Shown here: positions 20,226-29,406 of the stretch, piece by piece
Position numbering within the stretch: the stretch's first letter is position 1
Layout of the letters: each line of letters starts with the position of its first letter
IMG/VR virus record: IMGVR_UViG_3300034021_001102
Coordinates: 1 to 34,326 of that record
From: a virus
Strand: one strand, 5' to 3'
DNA: 34,326 bases
Notes under the pieces: model-generated
What the model was told of the DNA's origin: nothing
The model's database searches: none
The model's input: the letters and a program-made list of their open reading frames with translations, nothing else
Translations under genes and position numbers: made by a program

Positions 20226-23200
20226 TTATGCGAGTTGTCTTGCGTCTACAACGGTGGCAGCGCACCGGAACCAACCCCATTTGTAGTACTCAATCTTGTA
20301 ATCAATCAAGTACAATCCGACCCTAGGAATATCGGTTGGGCTAGATCTCGGCACACCACACACGGCTTGAGCTCTAACATTGGAAGCAACTGAAGATGGT
20401 TTGTGTGTAGTCGTAGCTGAATTAGCAGCTGACAAACCTACGATTTGTGATGTAGGGGATACAGACTTGGTGCTTTGAAACGAAACGCCGTTTGTGAGAA
20501 CATTTGAAATCTCCGAAACTGAGATTCTTGTGTCGACACTGTACGAAAAACTTTGGGATCGTGAGACACTAGCATAAATTGAATCTTCGGTCACAGCATC
20601 CGTTTTTTGCTCCCCTTTTGTCGTTCTTCCAGACACACTCTTAGACACTCCGACAGCACGACCGGAAGATGTCTTAAAAACAGGCCAAGGCAAAAGTGTG
20701 TATGAGTCTGAATCCTGTTCATCGGTCACACTTACCCGAAGAGTTCTGGTCTCCCGAACACCGCCTTTTCGTACATGCAATTTGAAGTCGGTTGTTTTGT
20801 ATACCGCTACCCTCAAAGTTCCTTGTTTTTTAAGCCAGTAATTTTTCTGTGGCCTATAAGGAACTACGCTGAACAAAGGATCGCTTTGTTCGCTTTTCGA
20901 GAAGAATAGAAAGCCTGCGTCATCGGGCGCTTCGATTTTAATCTCAAAGGTATCTGAACCCGTTCCGTCGGAGTATCCAGCAAACTGTCGGTCGGAGTTT
21001 TGTATTTGATAAGATCCCCACATATCTTTGATTGTCGGAGGAGGCGGGCCCGTAGGTGTTCCGGCAATGGAGAATGAAGTGCCCGTACTGGTATTGATGT
21101 ACCTAATGGAATGGTTATAAGTATCACATATTACCAATCTATCGTCCCCTGAAATGTTCTTAAAGAACAATCCGTGGGGCGCGTAGAACCGCATGTTTAG
21201 GCCAGTTCCGTCCGTAGTCTGAGGTTCTCGCAAATTGCCGTACGGTGATGTTACAACGCCAGCTGAAGTTATTTTTCGAATGTTGTTAAACTGGGATGTT
21301 ACGTACAAGTCGCCGTTGGACTTGTTTATTGCCATTCCTCTAAAAAAATAAAATCTAGCTGACGCACCCGTGCCATCATCAAGACCCCACACTCCGGCTT
21401 GTCCGGCTAAGGTAGTCACTGAATACGCTCCACCGCTGTACTCGATCTTTCTAATCCTACGGTTTTCAGCAACATAAATTGTTGGGTTAGCTCCGGACCC
21501 AACAACAATTCCCTCAGGATAGGTAAACCGAGCGTTCGCAAGAGTTCCCTCCGCAGTTCCAGAAGTTCCGGATAGTCCGGCAAAGGTAGTTACAACTCCA
21601 GCTGAAGTAATTTTACGGATGGAGTGGTTATAATAATCCGCCACATAAATATCCCCATTATCTGCTGCTGCGATACCGCTAATATAGGAACCAAATCTAG
21701 CTGCACTTCCGGTTCCATCTGTTGTTCCTGTTTCTTTTGGGTCTCCAGCTAGTGTTGTCACAACCCCCGCCGGAGTAATTTTTCGGATAGCGCTTCCACT
21801 ATCTGCCACATAAATATTATCTGAACTATCAATTGTCAAAAACTTAGGAGTCGTAAAACGGGCGCTCGCTCCAGTTCCGTTTGTCGTTCCAGTTTGTCCT
21901 GCCGTTCCAGCAAATGTCGTCACTGTGTCAGTGAATCCCGTAGATTTTCTGATAACATGGTTTGCAGAGTCGGCGACAAAAAAGTTATTGTTGCTGTCAA
22001 CAACTATTGCGGTAGGCGTGTTAAATCTAACGCCTGCAATTGTAGTGGCCCATTCTAGAACCACATCATCTCCTGACTGTACGTATGATTTGTTTACATC
22101 AAACTTCGAAATCAACGTGGAGTCTGCCGACTCAACTACAGCGACGTTAATCGCTTTCTTTGTAGAGCCGTTCGAGTTAGTTAGTACCAGCTCATAATTG
22201 GTACTGGTTGTCGGACTAACTGTCAACGATCCAACGGAGTTTACAGGTGAGCCGTTTAATGTTACGGACGATGCGCCTCTAGTATCCCACTTTAGAACGG
22301 TACTATTACCGTTTATGATCGTAGACGGCTCCGCGTTAAACTCAAGAATAGACGGCTTGAAAAACCTACGCTGAACTTCTTGGCGGATCTCTTCCTCAGT
22401 AAAAGAAACTCTGGAAAGGTCTTCCGTGCTCTTATCGATAAAAAAGACAACATTATCAGCTTTAATGTCCCTCCCCCATATCCGTTGAATTTCAATGAAG
22501 AACTCCGGACTTGCACCTGCTGATCCTGAGGTGTCGGTTGAGCTCCCTCTTGAAACAGAAATTTTGTTTTCGCCAACATCGTCTCCTGTAAACGAAGTAG
22601 TCGCACGACCTCCGGACGAGTCGATGCTCCATAACACGCCTACCGATTTAAGGACTGGCGGGAGATCAAGATTGATACGTGACGGAAACGAGAACTTGTA
22701 GTTGGCCAGACCCGCTGCTGGCGTCTCCTCAGTGACTTTCAAGTAGCGGTCCTCATTGATCGGCGAGAACGAAGTAAAAGGAGTCTGAATGTCTGTGTCC
22801 GAAGGCGGCGCGACAAAAGTCTGCTTCGTTACAACCGGAGTGTTTAGTAATGGATCCCATTCCGATCTGCGCAGCTCCGGCCATGAATCGACCTTAACCG
22901 TCTCGACTACAAATTTGCCATCACCTAAAGGAGTGGACCGCGACTGGACTACATAGAGACCTGTTTCGGTCTCGTTACTGGACGTCAAAGTCTCGGTTAC
23001 TGAAGCAACGGTGCTGTTCTCTACGTAAGCCTGCGATCCGGTCAGAGTAATGGTGTCCGCCAGTTCGTCTCGGCTGATGTTCGTGACCAGCTTGACGTCC
23101 GGATTGATTTGCTTTTCTGTTACCGCCAGATCGTCGGCGTCGAGAGTCGGCTCTTCGGCCTGCCCTTCAACAATTCGATCGGTCCGAAGTGTTGGATATG

Positions 23201-23783
23201 TGGCCCTAAATCTTTCTGGGATAACGTCAGGCCGTTCTTTCTCGAAGGACGGAATGTCGTCCAGCAAAGACCGCTCGATGTATCGGTGGGCCTCAATGAT
23301 ATACAGCGAATCGAGTTCAGGTTGGTTCGTCTTCTGCTGTTCCTTGTCGAAGAAGATGTATTCGTCTTTTTCGAACATTCCCTTCGGCACATCAGGCATC
23401 GCAGTGCCGAACGGAATGTCCACCGGATCATATTCTGACCTCGGAGTGACGTAGACTCGTGTAATGATCCTGTAGTTCCGGTCTCCGGCCCGCCCGCCGA
23501 TACTCGCAAAACCTGTTGAGAAATTGTACAGATCCTGATTGGCGCGGTCGGCGGCGTAGTAGAACTCGAACAGACCTTCGCGCTGATCGGCTTCGACCTG
23601 CTTGACAAAAACCAGCTTATGATCAGGCCACTTTTTGGAATCCGGATGCGCCGTGCCGTATGCAGGAATCTCGGTACGGGTGCAGTCGCGCAGTTCGCTG
23701 AACAGCACATCGCTGCTCAGCGGAGTCGGAAAGATTTTGGTATCTTGCCGGAACGGCGACAGAGGTAGCTTAGAGATAGCCAT
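20226..23783 (-). CDS. Large virion protein with Ig-like domain and inserted NHL beta-propeller
   Basis: This 1185-residue protein is the longest in the window. The N-terminal 480 residues (with FSELRDCTRTEIPAYGTAHP) look, from memory, like structural proteins of uncultured marine podoviruses. An Ig-like domain follows at about 479-551 (STVLKWDTRGASSVTLNG, ending TVSPTTSTNYELVLTNS). A second Ig-like domain begins at about 555 but is interrupted by a six-blade NHL propeller at about 578-912. Each blade carries VTTxAG...DGTGxxARF...IYVAD...IRKI; the last is closed by SFSIAGTPTG. After a Pro-rich hinge the C-terminus is beta-rich. It is likely a tail or baseplate protein that binds a surface ligand. 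Minus-strand position just after a tail fibre supports this. Confidence 0.7.
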   Translation of the reverse strand: MAISKLPLSPFRQDTKIFPTPLSSDVLFSELRDCTRTEIPAYGTAHPDSKKWPDHKLVFVKQVEADQREGLFEFYYAADRANQDLYNFSTGFASIGGRAGDRNYRIITRVYVTPRSEYDPVDIPFGTAMPDVPKGMFEKDEYIFFDKEQQKTNQPELDSLYIIEAHRYIERSLLDDIPSFEKERPDVIPERFRATYPTLRTDRIVEGQAEEPTLDADDLAVTEKQINPDVKLVTNISRDELADTITLTGSQAYVENSTVASVTETLTSSNETETGLYVVQSRSTPLGDGKFVVETVKVDSWPELRRSEWDPLLNTPVVTKQTFVAPPSDTDIQTPFTSFSPINEDRYLKVTEETPAAGLANYKFSFPSRINLDLPPVLKSVGVLWSIDSSGGRATTSFTGDDVGENKISVSRGSSTDTSGSAGASPEFFIEIQRIWGRDIKADNVVFFIDKSTEDLSRVSFTEEEIRQEVQRRFFKPSILEFNAEPSTIINGNSTVLKWDTRGASSVTLNGSPVNSVGSLTVSPTTSTNYELVLTNSNGSTKKAINVAVVESADSTLISKFDVNKSYVQSGDDVVLEWATTIAGVRFNTPTAIVVDSNNNFFVADSANHVIRKSTGFTDTVTTFAGTAGQTGTTNGTGASARFTTPKFLTIDSSDNIYVADSGSAIRKITPAGVVTTLAGDPKETGTTDGTGSAARFGSYISGIAAADNGDIYVADYYNHSIRKITSAGVVTTFAGLSGTSGTAEGTLANARFTYPEGIVVGSGANPTIYVAENRRIRKIEYSGGAYSVTTLAGQAGVWGLDDGTGASARFYFFRGMAINKSNGDLYVTSQFNNIRKITSAGVVTSPYGNLREPQTTDGTGLNMRFYAPHGLFFKNISGDDRLVICDTYNHSIRYINTSTGTSFSIAGTPTGPPPPTIKDMWGSYQIQNSDRQFAGYSDGTGSDTFEIKIEAPDDAGFLFFSKSEQSDPLFSVVPYRPQKNYWLKKQGTLRVAVYKTTDFKLHVRKGGVRETRTLRVSVTDEQDSDSYTLLPWPVFKTSSGRAVGVSKSVSGRTTKGEQKTDAVTEDSIYASVSRSQSFSYSVDTRISVSEISNVLTNGVSFQSTKSVSPTSQIVGLSAANSATTTHKPSSVASNVRAQAVCGVPRSSPTDIPRVGLYLIDYKIEYYKWGWFRCAATVVDARQLA

Positions 23784-23784
23784 G

Positions 23785-25236
23785 TTATGCGCTTACTACT
23801 GCTTTGATGATAGCGAAATTGAAAACGGGCTGTTCGGTTGTAGTATCTCCCGTTGTCGCAAAGGTAATCCTAAATGATCCGGCGGCGACACTGGTCACAT
23901 GAATCCTGTATCGGTCAGCGCCGGATTTCTGGTTCACAATAACCGTGTCGGTCGCGTCAACTGTGCTGTTGGTAACGGTGAATGACTCAAATGTGGCACT
24001 ACCAGCAGCAGAGCACAAAGTAATCGCGCCGTTTGTCTTGTTGAGCGTTACACCGGTAGTACGGTTGGTTTGCTGTGTCACCGCACCTCCGGAGCCTGTG
24101 TCGTACCCGATTTTACCTGAGCCTGAAACAATGACATTGCCTGTACCGGATGCTTTTAGATTTCCTGATCCTGTGGTTTCGATATTGCCGTTGGCTGACT
24201 TAATCGTGAAGGTTCCGGTCACCGCCACATCGGCAGCAATTGCGGTCAGGCTATTGAAGCCCGTTCCGCCATTAGCCGCGCCTAAGATACTGCTTCCGAC
24301 AGTTCCGGCTGCTGATAGGTCGAGGGAGCCCCAAACAGGGAGACCTCCGTCTACCTTTAAGATATTATTTGAACTCCCGATATTTCTTTTTGCAAGCTGA
24401 TTTGTATTGGACGCGTAAATAATATCACCTGTAGCATAAGTCGTAAAGCCTACGCCACCGTTGTCTACGCCTACTGTTACCGTGCCAACAGCAGGAGAAA
24501 CCCACGCCAGCAAACCGGAAGAGTTTAGGCCGAGTACCTTATCGGCGTTATTAGTAAACGACGGAAGTATCTTTTCAGCAGCTCCGTCAGGAGTGGTCTG
24601 CTGTAGCATTCCGGTCTGGTCCTCTTTTAGGAAAATGTCACTCAACTGAATCGGGCCGTAGGCTCCGGAGATTAGTGCGCCGACAAGAGTTCCGCCGAAG
24701 TTAATGACATCCGCGTCCTCTAGCTTTTTGAGTGTGACCGCACGGTCTCTGATATGGTCGGCGGTGACAGCTCTATTTGAGTCGATAACGGAATCTGACT
24801 TCAACTTCGTTGAATCGATCGCGTTGGCCGAAACCGTAAGCACTCCGGACCCGTTGAGCGTAGCGTCTCCTGAAATCGCTTGATACGCAGGAGTAAAAGT
24901 AGGAGAAGCGCCAGCAATAGGAATCTGCCCAGCAACTGTTCCGGCAGCGAGCTTGCTCAGAGCAATCGCAGCGGTCGCGCTAACGTCCGCGTTTACAATT
25001 GCTCCGGCAGTAATGCTGAAGACTCCGGTGTCGCTGATGTCAACGTCGCCGGACGGGTTGACAGAGGTAGGGACGCCGCCGCTGCTGCCGACTAGAATGT
25101 TGCCGGAGGACAGAGCGGCCAGCTTGCTAAACGCAATGGCAGCGTCTGCGGCAACGGACGCATTGGTCACGGAACCGGGTGCCGGAATGGCGTTGGACGC
25201 ATCGGAAATGGTAAGGGTGTAGGTATCGGAGGGCAT
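23785..25236 (-). CDS. Tail fibre protein
   Basis: This 483-residue protein has the low-complexity beta-rich look of a trimeric fibre: many Gly, Ser, Thr, Ala and Asn, spaced DATLNGSGVLTVSANAI-type strands, and an AANGGTGFNSLTAI repeat of the kind seen in phage fibres. The C-terminal 85 residues (GAITLCSAAGSATFESFTV, then a strand-rich segment ending FNFAIIKAVVSA) resemble fibre tip domains. The C-terminus should carry receptor binding. Preceded by a paralogue of the 29399 protein, it forms a repeated unit with it. It begins 12 nt after that gene's stop. Confidence 0.75.
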   Translation of the reverse strand: MPSDTYTLTISDASNAIPAPGSVTNASVAADAAIAFSKLAALSSGNILVGSSGGVPTSVNPSGDVDISDTGVFSITAGAIVNADVSATAAIALSKLAAGTVAGQIPIAGASPTFTPAYQAISGDATLNGSGVLTVSANAIDSTKLKSDSVIDSNRAVTADHIRDRAVTLKKLEDADVINFGGTLVGALISGAYGPIQLSDIFLKEDQTGMLQQTTPDGAAEKILPSFTNNADKVLGLNSSGLLAWVSPAVGTVTVGVDNGGVGFTTYATGDIIYASNTNQLAKRNIGSSNNILKVDGGLPVWGSLDLSAAGTVGSSILGAANGGTGFNSLTAIAADVAVTGTFTIKSANGNIETTGSGNLKASGTGNVIVSGSGKIGYDTGSGGAVTQQTNRTTGVTLNKTNGAITLCSAAGSATFESFTVTNSTVDATDTVIVNQKSGADRYRIHVTSVAAGSFRITFATTGDTTTEQPVFNFAIIKAVVSA

Positions 25237-25248
25237 CGGTATGTATGG

Positions 25249-25923
25249 TTAGCTTATTGGATCAACGGGGACGCCTTTGGTGTAGTTGGGCCTAACGGTT
25301 AGTGAGCCGTAGATTAAGCGTTCCATTTTTGTGCTACGTTGCATAAAGATGTCGTACTCATAATTGGTGCTGCTATTAAGCAACAAGGTCTGGGCTTCGT
25401 TGAGCAAGAACTTTATTTCGTTGCTCTGGGTAGCTACGCCGCCTGTCAGAGTACCGCTGCCGCTAACCGTTACATTGGTTGCGCTTCCGGTCAGTACAAC
25501 GCTATTACCGGCGGTACCACCGGTACGGGCAAATACCGTTACGACGGTGCCATCTATGTAGCCGTTGGCCGAGGTATTAGTAGCTAACTTGGCGAACAAG
25601 TTCTGGGCAGTAGCGGCTGCAGTAAGGCCGATCTGTACGTCATTGGTAGCCGCCGCGGTAGTCTTGAACGTGTACGTAGTAGTGCCCACAACAACGGTGT
25701 CATTGTTTAGTGGCAAACCGCTGAAGGTAATGGTACCGGTAGCCGCGTTGAGTTTAATGGGGGTAAAGGCTACGGCCTCTTTCTTGGTGTCGGAATTGCG
25801 TATTTCGGCGTAGGCCGCGGCGGCGGTTAGGTCAACCGCAGCGCCAGACTGATCTTTGATCGTCAGCACGAACGCGTATTCGGCTGCACGGTCTAAGGTA
25901 ATGTCGTAGTTGGCGGCGAGCAT
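25249..25923 (-). CDS. BppU-like N-domain protein with inserted beta domain
   Basis: This 224-residue protein shares its ends with the protein at 29025-29399: N-terminus AANYDITLDRAAEYAF versus AAKYDLNIARGADYTF, and C-terminus MERLIYGSLTVRPN versus VDRLLYGDVNVIPN. Between them it carries about 100 extra residues (TYTFKTTAAATNDVQIG, GNSVVLTGSATNVTVSGSG), a beta domain found in many phage structural proteins. The short ends resemble baseplate-wing domains that fix fibres to the tail. It is directly upstream of a fibre, so it probably anchors that fibre. Its ATG overlaps the upstream stop. Confidence 0.6.
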   Translation of the reverse strand: MLAANYDITLDRAAEYAFVLTIKDQSGAAVDLTAAAAYAEIRNSDTKKEAVAFTPIKLNAATGTITFSGLPLNNDTVVVGTTTYTFKTTAAATNDVQIGLTAAATAQNLFAKLATNTSANGYIDGTVVTVFARTGGTAGNSVVLTGSATNVTVSGSGTLTGGVATQSNEIKFLLNEAQTLLLNSSTNYEYDIFMQRSTKMERLIYGSLTVRPNYTKGVPVDPIS

Positions 25924-26183
25924 TACAGCGAAGGCTTGTACGATTTATAGGCGCGAACGGCTCCGGCGGACAATGTGAACGCCGTAAACTTGCCGCGCAA
26001 CTGGGTTCCTGCGGGCCAAGAAGTTCCAGTGAGCGCATCTCCGCTTGCATTGACTTCGGTTAAAAGTGAGAAGGTAGTAGCGGTAATACAGTCAATGACG
26101 TCAAACTCGCCAGTAACAGCGGTAGTTCCTGTCTCGTTAACGACTCCGGCTGCGCCGTAGTAGGATTTTTCAATAGGGCTCAT
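25923..26183 (-). CDS. Small putative structural protein
   Basis: This 86-residue, beta-rich, Thr/Ala/Ser-rich protein contains EFDVIDCITATTFSLL and WPAGTQLRGKFTAFTL. The pattern 'GxF..I....AT.FS.L......G....T.PAGT.L.G.F' is common in small phage proteins near fibres. The ATG is preceded by AACCCCCTT, a C-rich leader also seen before the capsid gene. It overlaps the next gene (TAATG). No function is proven. Confidence 0.6.
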   Translation of the reverse strand: MSPIEKSYYGAAGVVNETGTTAVTGEFDVIDCITATTFSLLTEVNASGDALTGTSWPAGTQLRGKFTAFTLSAGAVRAYKSYKPSL

Positions 26184-26190
26184 AAGGGGG

Positions 26191-26553
26191 TTATTCTGGT
26201 TGGGGTTCGGTTGGTTGCTGCGGTTTCGGCAGCGGGATTACGCTAAAGGTTCCATCCTCGGCCACCGTGAACTCGCGGCCCGCGGTTGTTTTGGCGCGTT
26301 TGGCTTGGCTGTTGGATGCATCGAGTGCTACATTGACAGCCGTTGAAATTGATTGATGCGCGGAAAAGATGGCGTTGACCTGTGTTGCGCCCAAGTGGTT
26401 CAGCAACGCGGACAGTCGGTCATCTGGTAGCTGCCACACGGCTGCGTGGGCGCGATCTAGGGCTGATGCAAGGCTGGCAACGGAGTAACTTGCAGCATCA
26501 ACTGCTCGTTGCACATTGGCCAAGTCTGTTTCAAGTTGTGTTTTCGTAATCAT
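26191..26553 (-). CDS. Small helical hypothetical protein
   Basis: This 120-residue protein has an N-terminal helical half (TQLETDLANVQRAVDAASYS, VASLASALDRAHAAVWQL) and a C-terminal beta segment then proline-rich tail (IPLPKPQQPTEPQPE). It lies between the long fibre and the small structural protein on the minus strand. A fibre chaperone or connector is possible, but nothing in the sequence proves it. Confidence 0.6.
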   Translation of the reverse strand: MITKTQLETDLANVQRAVDAASYSVASLASALDRAHAAVWQLPDDRLSALLNHLGATQVNAIFSAHQSISTAVNVALDASNSQAKRAKTTAGREFTVAEDGTFSVIPLPKPQQPTEPQPE

Positions 26554-26561
26554 AAAGTTTA

Positions 26562-29024
26562 TCAGTAAACATACATTCGGATTAACCCAGCCCCTCCATT
26601 GCCGCCTGCTCCCGACGCTTGGCCGTTCAGTCCAGCACCTCCGCCGCCACCGCCCCCTCCGACAGTACCGTTTGCGCCAGTCCGAAGGGTGAGTGTCCCA
26701 GACCCTCCGCCGCCGCCGGACCCAAAACCGAAGACTGAAGTATCACCAGCAGTCGCCCCCACCAGCGACGTAGCCCCAGCTCTGCCCCCGATACGATAAA
26801 CATTGGTGTTGCCTGTGAAACCAGACCTACCACCATTTCCGGCAACATTCGATGTGTTGATTCCGCCGCCTCCTCCGCCACCGGATCCGGCCAACATATT
26901 GTTGCTGTCACTCGCGTTAGCCCCTGCACCGTTCGATCCTGCACCGCCTCCTTGTGACGTTACTGTGTTTCCGGGGAGTAATTGCGATGCGTCAGCGCGA
27001 CTCGCCGCTGCGGTTCCGGTTGTTGTGCCTCCGCCACTTCCGGCAAGACCTCCAATCGCCTGAATGAGTCCAGCGACGCTTGTGTTGCCACCGTTTGTAC
27101 CATTGTTACCGTTCGTGTCGGTCGCTGATACACTAGCTCCACCATTTCCGGCAGACCCAACGGTGTAAGAGATTGGCCAAGACAATGCGCTTACTGGGAT
27201 TATTTGGGTTATTACAAAACCACCAGAACCCCCGCCGCCGCCGCCTGATCTATCGGAAGCTGCGGCACCGAGCCGACCGCTACCACCACCCCCTCCGCCC
27301 CCGATAAGAAGAAATGAAACGAACTGCGCCCCAGTTGGTTGCGCTATTGTTCCGGTTCCGGGCGTACCATAGTCTTGAATTACTGGAGTAGATAGAGTGC
27401 CAAAAGACGCCCCGCCTGCGCCGTCTGCCGTCAATACTTGGCCACTCGTCGCGGCACCGCTGTTGATGTATCCAGCCGAAACCGTGCCGTCCGTCTGATC
27501 GGTTAGAGCAATAGTCCCACTATCATCCGGCAATTGGAAAGTTTGTAAATCAGTCAGGTCATCGCTCCTGATCGATCCGCCATAATAAACGCTTTGGATG
27601 AAGACTTCATCCTCTGATACCACTCTGCTGAAGTTGCAATCGCCATTGCCATCGCGGAATGCAAGCGTATGTGCCGTGTTACCGACAGACGACAAGCCGT
27701 TGACCTTCACGATGAAAGCGCCGTTGTTCTGATTGTCGCGCTCGACGCGGCCAACGGGTTGGATCAAATAGCCTTCCGGCGGCGTGTTAATAAGCCCACC
27801 TGTTTCGGCTACATACAACGTGTCGTTGATGGCGTAAGCGTTCGTATTGAACTGGGTCACTTGGCCTATAATGACCATGTGGCCCTCCGCGTTGGCCGAA
27901 AGGGCAGAGTCCATGACGCCGACGGCGGGCATTTTCGCTGGGTTGTCCGCCCGTGCCTTGCTGACCTCTGCGATAAGTGTTGGGCCGGAGCCGTGTGAGC
28001 CGGAAATGTAAACCGGATCACCCTTGGCAAGATTCTCGCCTGCGCGAACGTGTGCGTAGACAGATCCGGCAAGATTGCCGTGGATGTGGTCGGCGGTCAG
28101 GATGCCAGTAACCGCTGCGGTCGTCGCGGAAAGGTCGGTCAAGCCAGTAATAGAACCACCAGTAATTGTGACGTTGTTAGCGGCCTGCGTAGCGATAGTC
28201 CCAAGCCCAAGTGTCGTGCGCTGGGCAGCAGCGTCAGCATCGTCCAAGATCGCTCGTCCTGCAGCAGTGCAGGTGATTTCTTCGGCGTCACCTGCGCCGG
28301 AACTTTGTCTGCCGAGAATCTTATCGGTAGCTGAGATGTTCTGAATCTTTGCGTAAGTGACTGCATCATTGTCGATCGTCCATGTAGCGCCTGAACTGGA
28401 TACAGTGATGTCTCCTTTGTCGCCATCAGAGACGCCTGCAGTTGACCATTCGACATCGGTTGCGCCTGTGTTTACGGCGAGAAACTTTCCTGCGTTTCCT
28501 GTATAGCTCGGCAACAAATTGGTGCGGGCTCCGGCTGCGGTGGAAGCGCCAGTACCTCCGTCGGCTACGGCTAAGTCGGTAATGCCAGTAACGGAGCCGC
28601 CAGTGATTGTGACGTTACTAGCGTCTTGAGTAGCGATTGTACCTAAACCGAGGTTTGTTCTTGCGCCTGAGGCTGTAGAAGCGCCAGTACCTCCGTCGGC
28701 TACGGCTAAGTCGGTAATGCCAGTAACGGAGCCGCCAGTGATTGTGACGTTGTTTGCATTTTGAGTAGCAATCGTACCCAAGCCGAGATTTGTACGCGCT
28801 CCTGAAGCGGTAGACGAACCAGTACCGCCGTCAACAACAGGTAGCGGCACTTCGAGGTCCAACGAATTTATATGGAGATCGGCTGTGCCATCAGAGGCGG
28901 TCGAGCTCGTAACAACAAAGTCCTGCGGCGCTGACGGCGTGATGCCAGAAAGCGAAATCGTCTTTCCATCGATGACGGTCAGCTTGTACTTAGGTACTTC
29001 GGTGATGACGATGGTTTCAGCCAT
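26562..29024 (-). CDS. Long tail fibre with glycine-rich tip
   Basis: This 820-residue protein has three parts. Residues 1 to about 60 form a beta N-terminal domain (ITEVPKYKLTVIDGKTISLS). The shaft has repeats of VADGGTGASTASGARTNLG, LGTIATQDASNVTITGGS type, with a 45-residue period and near-identical copies at 28543-28751. The middle (about residue 300 on) includes HVRAGENLAKGDPVYISG, a strand-rich domain. From about residue 568 the tip is strongly glycine-rich (FLLIGGGGGGGSG onward), ending GGNGGAGLIRMYVY. Poly-Gly tips of this kind are receptor-binding in several phages. It is preceded by the short N-domain protein at 29399, so the pair mirrors 25923 and 25236. Confidence 0.8.
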   Translation of the reverse strand: MAETIVITEVPKYKLTVIDGKTISLSGITPSAPQDFVVTSSTASDGTADLHINSLDLEVPLPVVDGGTGSSTASGARTNLGLGTIATQNANNVTITGGSVTGITDLAVADGGTGASTASGARTNLGLGTIATQDASNVTITGGSVTGITDLAVADGGTGASTAAGARTNLLPSYTGNAGKFLAVNTGATDVEWSTAGVSDGDKGDITVSSSGATWTIDNDAVTYAKIQNISATDKILGRQSSGAGDAEEITCTAAGRAILDDADAAAQRTTLGLGTIATQAANNVTITGGSITGLTDLSATTAAVTGILTADHIHGNLAGSVYAHVRAGENLAKGDPVYISGSHGSGPTLIAEVSKARADNPAKMPAVGVMDSALSANAEGHMVIIGQVTQFNTNAYAINDTLYVAETGGLINTPPEGYLIQPVGRVERDNQNNGAFIVKVNGLSSVGNTAHTLAFRDGNGDCNFSRVVSEDEVFIQSVYYGGSIRSDDLTDLQTFQLPDDSGTIALTDQTDGTVSAGYINSGAATSGQVLTADGAGGASFGTLSTPVIQDYGTPGTGTIAQPTGAQFVSFLLIGGGGGGGSGRLGAAASDRSGGGGGGSGGFVITQIIPVSALSWPISYTVGSAGNGGASVSATDTNGNNGTNGGNTSVAGLIQAIGGLAGSGGGTTTGTAAASRADASQLLPGNTVTSQGGGAGSNGAGANASDSNNMLAGSGGGGGGGINTSNVAGNGGRSGFTGNTNVYRIGGRAGATSLVGATAGDTSVFGFGSGGGGGSGTLTLRTGANGTVGGGGGGGGAGLNGQASGAGGNGGAGLIRMYVY
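28543..28751 (-). repeat. Two identical 74-bp copies, 135-bp period, in the fibre gene
   Basis: The stretch 28543-28616 recurs without difference at 28678-28751, an offset of 135 bp or exactly 45 codons, so loss or gain keeps the reading frame. Sequence between the copies is diverged but related. A third, more diverged copy lies around 28140-28230. Recombination between copies would shorten or lengthen the fibre shaft. Confidence 0.8.
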
Positions 29025-29399
29025 TTACAGATTGGTGATATTCGGTATTACGTTAACATCGCCGTAAAGCAGCCTGTCTACAAAGCCTGTCCGGTCGGTA
29101 AAGAAGAAGTCCCACTGGTACTTCTTGTTGACGTCCAGTGACAACGTAGCCGTATCGGTTAAGGTGAATTGGACTTCTCCGGCAGACAAAGCCGCGTCAA
29201 CGTTGCTTGCTCCAGCTCCGCTTTCGGTAGTAATAGCGAACGCGGCAGTGAGCGGCTTGCGATGTGCCTCGCGGATCTCGGCCTTAAAATTAGCGGAAGC
29301 GTCAAAAACAACCGGATCCTCGTTGATGTCCAGCAACCGAAGCGTGAACGTATAGTCCGCGCCTCTGGCAATATTCAGGTCGTACTTAGCCGCGCTCAC
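29025..29399 (-). CDS. BppU-like N-domain protein (short form)
   Basis: This 124-residue protein starts at GTG 29399 with SAAKYDLNIARGADYTFTLR and ends DRLLYGDVNVIPNITNL. It is the compact paralogue of 25249-25923, without the inserted beta domain. It precedes the 820-residue fibre, with the two separated by TAA-ATG. Strand-rich N-domains of this sort can attach fibres to a baseplate or tail. A promoter-like site ends 7 nt before the GTG. The GTG start is supported by its alignment with the paralogue's ATG start. Confidence 0.6.
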   Translation of the reverse strand: MSAAKYDLNIARGADYTFTLRLLDINEDPVVFDASANFKAEIREAHRKPLTAAFAITTESGAGASNVDAALSAGEVQFTLTDTATLSLDVNKKYQWDFFFTDRTGFVDRLLYGDVNVIPNITNL

Positions 29400-29406
29400 G
29401 ACCAGA

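Noticed and set aside
20864-21127. Out-of-frame ORFs within the large propeller and fibre genes
   Set aside because: Repeat-driven coding sequences keep other frames open by composition; none has a plausible start context or recognisable protein.
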